Origin: a virus
DNA: 32,288 bases
Virus record (IMG/VR): IMGVR_UViG_3300048589_001628
Coordinates: 1-32,288 of that record
Reading direction: 5' to 3' (one strand)
Part shown: positions 29,215 to 32,288 of the stretch, one piece after another
Position numbering within the stretch: the stretch's first letter is position 1
How the letters are laid out: every line of letters starts with the position of its first letter
Notes under the pieces: model-generated
Seen by the model: the letters and a program-made list of their open reading frames with translations, nothing else
Told to the model about the DNA's origin: nothing
Database searches by the model: none
Translations under genes and position numbers: made by a program

Positions 29215-29261
29215 AACGGGCGGGTGGGCCTGCCGACTGCCGCTCATGACGCCCGCCCGTT
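29215..29261 (+). terminator. Hairpin after gam
   Basis: AACGGGCGGG (29215-29224) pairs with CCCGCCCGTT (29252-29261); the loop is 27 bases. TTACAAC follows, so a T-tract is weak. It may attenuate transcription between gam and the next genes, or be a degenerate REP-like repeat. Confidence 0.45.
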
Positions 29262-29287
29262 TACAACTCTCCAACCCCACCACACCC

Positions 29288-29638
29288 ATGTCCTCCAACT
29301 TCATCATCGTGCGTGATCCTCGCACCCCTAAAGTCCGCGTGCTCGAATGTGACGGACCAAATCCCAACTCTGACCCGATCATCAATTACTATCCGCGCAT
29401 GAACCTTCCTCCCTTGTCCTTCGATGAGTGGAAGGCTCTGCCGGACCATGATCGCAACCCGCGCTATACATTGCCGAGCAATCAGGATTTCGACTCCGCA
29501 TGCCGTGTCGCGAGATTGGTTGAAGACCTGGTCGAGCCCAGTCGCAAAAAGATCGAGGTTTTAGCCAGGCTGGAACTCCTCTTCCCAGGCTGCACCGGAG
29601 ATCTGCTGCGCACCCAGCCAAACCTCCAATCCGCATAA
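29288..29638 (+). CDS. Small early protein of unknown function
   Basis: This 116-residue protein starts MSSNFIIVRDPRTPKVRVLE and runs through charged helices. It has no membrane segment or obvious motif. It begins in ACCACACCC-ATG, the same context used by other early genes, which supports the start against an in-frame Met at 29246. It follows the gam hairpin. It may be a middle-region regulator; no family is recognised. Confidence 0.55.
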   Translation: MSSNFIIVRDPRTPKVRVLECDGPNPNSDPIINYYPRMNLPPLSFDEWKALPDHDRNPRYTLPSNQDFDSACRVARLVEDLVEPSRKKIEVLARLELLFPGCTGDLLRTQPNLQSA

Positions 29639-29641
29639 TCC

Positions 29642-29860
29642 GTGGCACGCCTCTTTAAATCCACCGTGAAATACACCGGTCGCTTTCCAGGAAGCACCAC
29701 GAACGTCAGCTACACGACTGATGGCAACAAATTGGCCGTCGCCATCTTGTCGGAGCCGTTTGTCAGGAGCTGGAAAGAGGCAATGGCCGCCAACTATCCG
29801 GATGAAGCGAACCGTCCTAAGCTGCGGTCCCTCCATATCACCATCAACTTGCCGTTCTGA
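29642..29860 (+). CDS. Small protein with GTG start
   Basis: This 72-residue basic protein starts (GTG) VARLFKSTVKYTGRFPG, with beta strands (TTNVSYTTDGNKLAVAILSE) and a helix, then LRSLHITINLPF. No family is recognised. The GTG follows the preceding stop by three bases. The GC third-position pattern is less marked than in its neighbours, so I am cautious. Confidence 0.45.
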   Translation: MARLFKSTVKYTGRFPGSTTNVSYTTDGNKLAVAILSEPFVRSWKEAMAANYPDEANRPKLRSLHITINLPF

Positions 29861-29862
29861 TT

Positions 29863-30864
29863 ATGATCTGGGATCTCAAGACCCTGCGATCGCTGCACCG
29901 CGAGTATCTCGCCGGCGCGTATCCCAGTGCCCTCGCCAAACGTCGCAAGCGCACCTCTGCGGAGCTGCTGCGCGCCTTCCGCAAGCATGGCCTGAAAGTC
30001 CTGCCAAAAAAGAATCCGGTGATGCCGAAGCGGGTCGGTCTCGAACTGATCCTTGCCATGCACGCCGACTATCAAACCGGCATGACCTTGGCAGCCGTCG
30101 AGCGAAAGTATGCCCGTGGTCGAGCTACCTTGCGGAATCTTTTCGTGTCTCGCGGCCTGCCCATCCGCACGCCTATTCCAAACGCCATTCGCCTCCACCG
30201 GCCTGACGGATGTTGGGTCGCGAAGGCGCCCGCCACCGAGGCCGAGATCGAGGCCGCCATCCGCGCGTCCACCAAACTCGCCATCCCGGAATCCCTCAAT
30301 CTTGATTGGCGTAAATGGGACCTGCCGCGCCGCGGCGAATTCATCCGCCGGCTCAAAGCCCACATCCGCTATGAGCCCACCGCGCCGCGCGGCCCTCACA
30401 GTCCGAACGTCAAACCGTTCGATTACACCACACCAGCCGCGTGGAGCATCTTGAATGCCGCCAATGCCGGCCTGCCGTCGCGGTTGTGGGCCCAGAAGAT
30501 GGACATCAAATCGGAGGGTCTGATTTACCAGGGCCAGCTCTGGTTCTGGAATCCCAAAATGGGAGGCTACATGCGCCGTGGAAACCGTGATGCTGGAGAG
30601 CCCCATTGGTTGGCCCTGCATCGACGCATCTATGCCGCCAAACACGGGCCCATCCCCGGCGATATGACCGTCCGGTTCCGCGACGGAAACCCGAACAATT
30701 TCCGCCTCTCCAACCTCTACCTCTGCCCAAAGCAGGAAGTGTGTCGCGAAAACCAGGCCGCCGCACTCAACCGCAAGTCCATGGAGCGCACCGCAGCTCT
30801 CCTCAACCGTCACCATACCCCCAGCAAATCCCATGACCTCGCTCGTTCACTATCGCTCGCTTGA
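29863..30864 (+). CDS. Degenerate HNH-type protein
   Basis: This 333-residue protein has a basic N-terminal half (Lys/Arg-rich, with HTH-like segments around 1-100 such as MTLAAVERKYARGRATLRNLF) and a C-terminal HNH-like module. The module reads LHRRIYAAKHGPIPGDMTVRFRDGNPNNFRLSNLYLC (about 240-290, with a spacing typical of phage HNH_3 proteins). In the canonical motif the first part of vvHxDgN has His; here it is VRFRDGN, so the catalytic His is not at its usual place, and activity is doubtful. Possibly it now only binds DNA. It overlaps the next gene by 32 bases. No catalytic residue set can be claimed. Confidence 0.6.
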   Translation: MIWDLKTLRSLHREYLAGAYPSALAKRRKRTSAELLRAFRKHGLKVLPKKNPVMPKRVGLELILAMHADYQTGMTLAAVERKYARGRATLRNLFVSRGLPIRTPIPNAIRLHRPDGCWVAKAPATEAEIEAAIRASTKLAIPESLNLDWRKWDLPRRGEFIRRLKAHIRYEPTAPRGPHSPNVKPFDYTTPAAWSILNAANAGLPSRLWAQKMDIKSEGLIYQGQLWFWNPKMGGYMRRGNRDAGEPHWLALHRRIYAAKHGPIPGDMTVRFRDGNPNNFRLSNLYLCPKQEVCRENQAAALNRKSMERTAALLNRHHTPSKSHDLARSLSLA

Positions 30865-31834
30865 TAAAGGCCAGATCGACCCCGAAGAAATCCGCCGCCT
30901 CGTCGCCAAGTCGAAGGACGCCGGGCTCATACAGGTGCCCGGCTGCGTCAAGATCCTCAAAAACGGCACCGCTGCCACCACAGCCGGGACCGTGATTTCA
31001 CAGTGGATGGATGTCGATCCAGGACTCGCCGCCCACTGGCTCCAAAACAACGTCTGCAACCGCCCGCTCGCGGACGACACGATCATCGCCTACGCCCGCG
31101 ACATGCGGAACGGCGAATGGGCCGAGACACACCAGGGCATCGCTTTCAACGACCGGGACGAACTCATCGACGGCCAGCACCGCCTCCATGCCGTCATTCG
31201 GGCCGGGGTCACCGTCCGCATGATGGTCACATTTGGCCTGAAGTCCGAAATCAAAGGCAAGGAAGTCACCACCATGGACGCTGTCGATCGAGGCCGCCCC
31301 AGGTCCGTCGCAGATCAGCTCAAGATCCAGCATGGACTCAAGGATGGCTCCAAGATCGCCATGATTTGCGCCAGCCTCGCCTGCCTTTGTCAGTCCGAAC
31401 GCACCCGTCGTCTGAGTGTCGGGCAGACGCTGGAAATCTACCGCGCATTCCAACCATCGATCAGTTGGGTGATCGAGTTCGCCGCCAAGGACCCCGGCCT
31501 ACGCGCCAAAGGCGTCGCCGCCGCCTGCGCCTTCGCAATCGCCGCCGCCCCCAAACTCAAGGATGCCTGCCACCGCCTCTACACCGGCGTGAGCCTCGCC
31601 CCAGGCTCCCCCCTGCATCAGCTCCGCGAATTTCTCGTCAGCGACGACGCAAAGCTCCTCAACCGCGGAAGCGATCGCGCCCTCGCCGATCTGGTCCTCG
31701 AAGCCATACACCTCCACATCGCCGGCGTCACCGTCCCCCGCCTTGAACTCGGTCAAACTGGGCGCAAGGCATTCCAAGCCCTCCAGCAGGATAGAGTGCG
31801 TAGAATCGCCGAAATGTTCGAATTGTCCCGGTAA
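30833..31834 (+). CDS. DGQHR/ParB-like phage protein
   Basis: This 333-residue protein has LIDGQHRLHAVIRAGVTVR (DGQHR at 113-117), the ParB/Srx-like motif found in many phage and DNA-modification-linked proteins. It is preceded by NRPLADDTIIAYARDMRNGEW (about 76-96) and followed by VDRGRPRSVADQLKI, then Ala/Leu-rich helices. The region 40-60 has a Gly-rich strand pair. Such proteins bind or process DNA, or CTP; the exact role is not established. It starts in AAATCCC-ATG within the 3' end of the HNH-like gene. Codon use is GC-rich. I am sure of the motif, not of the function. Confidence 0.65.
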   Translation: MTSLVHYRSLDKGQIDPEEIRRLVAKSKDAGLIQVPGCVKILKNGTAATTAGTVISQWMDVDPGLAAHWLQNNVCNRPLADDTIIAYARDMRNGEWAETHQGIAFNDRDELIDGQHRLHAVIRAGVTVRMMVTFGLKSEIKGKEVTTMDAVDRGRPRSVADQLKIQHGLKDGSKIAMICASLACLCQSERTRRLSVGQTLEIYRAFQPSISWVIEFAAKDPGLRAKGVAAACAFAIAAAPKLKDACHRLYTGVSLAPGSPLHQLREFLVSDDAKLLNRGSDRALADLVLEAIHLHIAGVTVPRLELGQTGRKAFQALQQDRVRRIAEMFELSR

Positions 31835-31838
31835 TCCC

Positions 31839-32288
31839 ATGGCCACGATTTCCCCAAAGCAGCTCGGCAAATACCGTTTCGAGTGGAGTCGCGTTCGGAA
31901 GGCGCTCGTCGAGTTAGGCGATTTCAGTCCGTCCGATGCAGAAGCCGAGCGCAAAGTCATACAGCGTGAGGCCATCGGCTGTGAAAAATCCAGCAAGGAT
32001 CTGACCAACAAAGAGCTGAACCTGGTGCTGGATGCCTTCGACAAGATTCTGGTGCTCTTCGACGGTCCCACGGTCAAGCCCAGCCGAAACGCCGCGAACC
32101 TGATTTTTTCGATCACCCGCACCGGCTTGCCCGATGACTACCTCGCCCCCATCGCTCAAGACCAATTCGGCACCATGGATTGGCGTTCGCTCGATGAGGA
32201 CAAGCTGCGCAAATTCTTGTTTACCGCCGTCGCACGCGCAGCCTCGAAACGGAAAGCAGACCGGGCGGCGACAGGCGATGTCAGTTGA
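31839..32288 (+). CDS. GemA (Mu gp16)-like regulatory protein
   Basis: This 149-residue protein starts MATISPKQLGKYRFEWSRV. It contains ERKVIQREAIGCEKSSKDLTNKELNLVLDAFDKILVLF (about 40-80). The pattern K-x-SS-x-x-L-T-x-x-E-L-x-x-V-L matches the core of the GemA/gp16 family, which in Mu modulates host gene expression and replication. The C-terminal part is basic and Ala-rich. The ATG follows GGTAATCCC with no Shine-Dalgarno sequence, four bases after the preceding stop. It ends exactly at the right edge (TGA), so it is complete, and the Mor/C-type late activator would be expected further right. Confidence 0.6.
   Translation: MATISPKQLGKYRFEWSRVRKALVELGDFSPSDAEAERKVIQREAIGCEKSSKDLTNKELNLVLDAFDKILVLFDGPTVKPSRNAANLIFSITRTGLPDDYLAPIAQDQFGTMDWRSLDEDKLRKFLFTAVARAASKRKADRAATGDVS

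Noticed and set aside
28522-29316. Plus-strand frame of 264 codons over gam
   Set aside because: Ser/Pro/Arg-rich out-of-frame shadow; gam itself is recognisable in another frame.

Overview
The window is most of a transposable (Mu-like) prophage in a GC-rich bacterium. Two things point to this: a MuA-type DDE recombinase beside a MuB-type AAA ATPase and a Gam protein, and a head module in Mu style (gp25, gp26, gp27, gp28 terminase, gp29 portal, I protease, T-like capsid, gp36, MuF, G, gp37). I infer a host in the Verrucomicrobiota. The grounds are GC-rich coding, few Shine-Dalgarno sequences, and dense small palindromic and heptamer repeats that I associate from memory with that phylum. The sequence does not prove it. 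Neither phage end is visible: tail genes run off the left edge and early/middle genes run off the right edge.

Layout. Two arms diverge from a short AT-richer switch at about 21.42-21.53 kb, which lies between two ribbon-helix-helix regulator genes. The leftward arm (minus strand, 21.2 kb to 1) holds, in order of transcription: small regulators, a holin-like membrane protein, a small conserved protein, an M15 endolysin, gp25-27-like small proteins, terminase, portal, protease/scaffold, decoration protein, major capsid, gp36-like connector, MuF fused to a zincin-like domain, G-like and gp37-like completion proteins, tail tube, a Pro-rich protein, a fibre, a tail metallophosphoesterase, a small tail protein, a short tape measure (468 aa) and a tail hub. 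No contractile sheath is seen, so the virion is probably siphovirus-like (B3-like rather than Mu-like).

The rightward arm (plus strand, 21.5-32.3 kb) holds small winged-helix/HTH proteins, a small membrane protein, a candidate structured RNA, transposase A, target-selection ATPase B, two more winged-helix proteins, Gam, small unknowns, a degenerate HNH protein, a DGQHR/ParB-like protein and a GemA (Mu gp16)-like protein at the right edge. Two genes run against their arm: a 60-codon plus-strand gene next to MuF, and a three-helix membrane protein gene on the minus strand just right of the switch.

How it works together (inferred). The RHH pair sets lysogeny versus early expression. A, B and Gam carry out replicative transposition and protect DNA ends. 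The leftward arm builds a capsid filled by headful packaging, adds a non-contractile tail carrying adhesin and phosphoesterase modules, and lyses the cell with an M15 peptidase plus holin.

Most notable: the MuF-zincin fusion with a small convergent gene that could be its immunity partner; an RNA-like three-way junction at 23.13-23.20 kb; non-canonical acidic residues in both transposition proteins; a CCACACCC-ATG start context without Shine-Dalgarno; and palindromic repeats lodged inside or at the ends of coding sequences.
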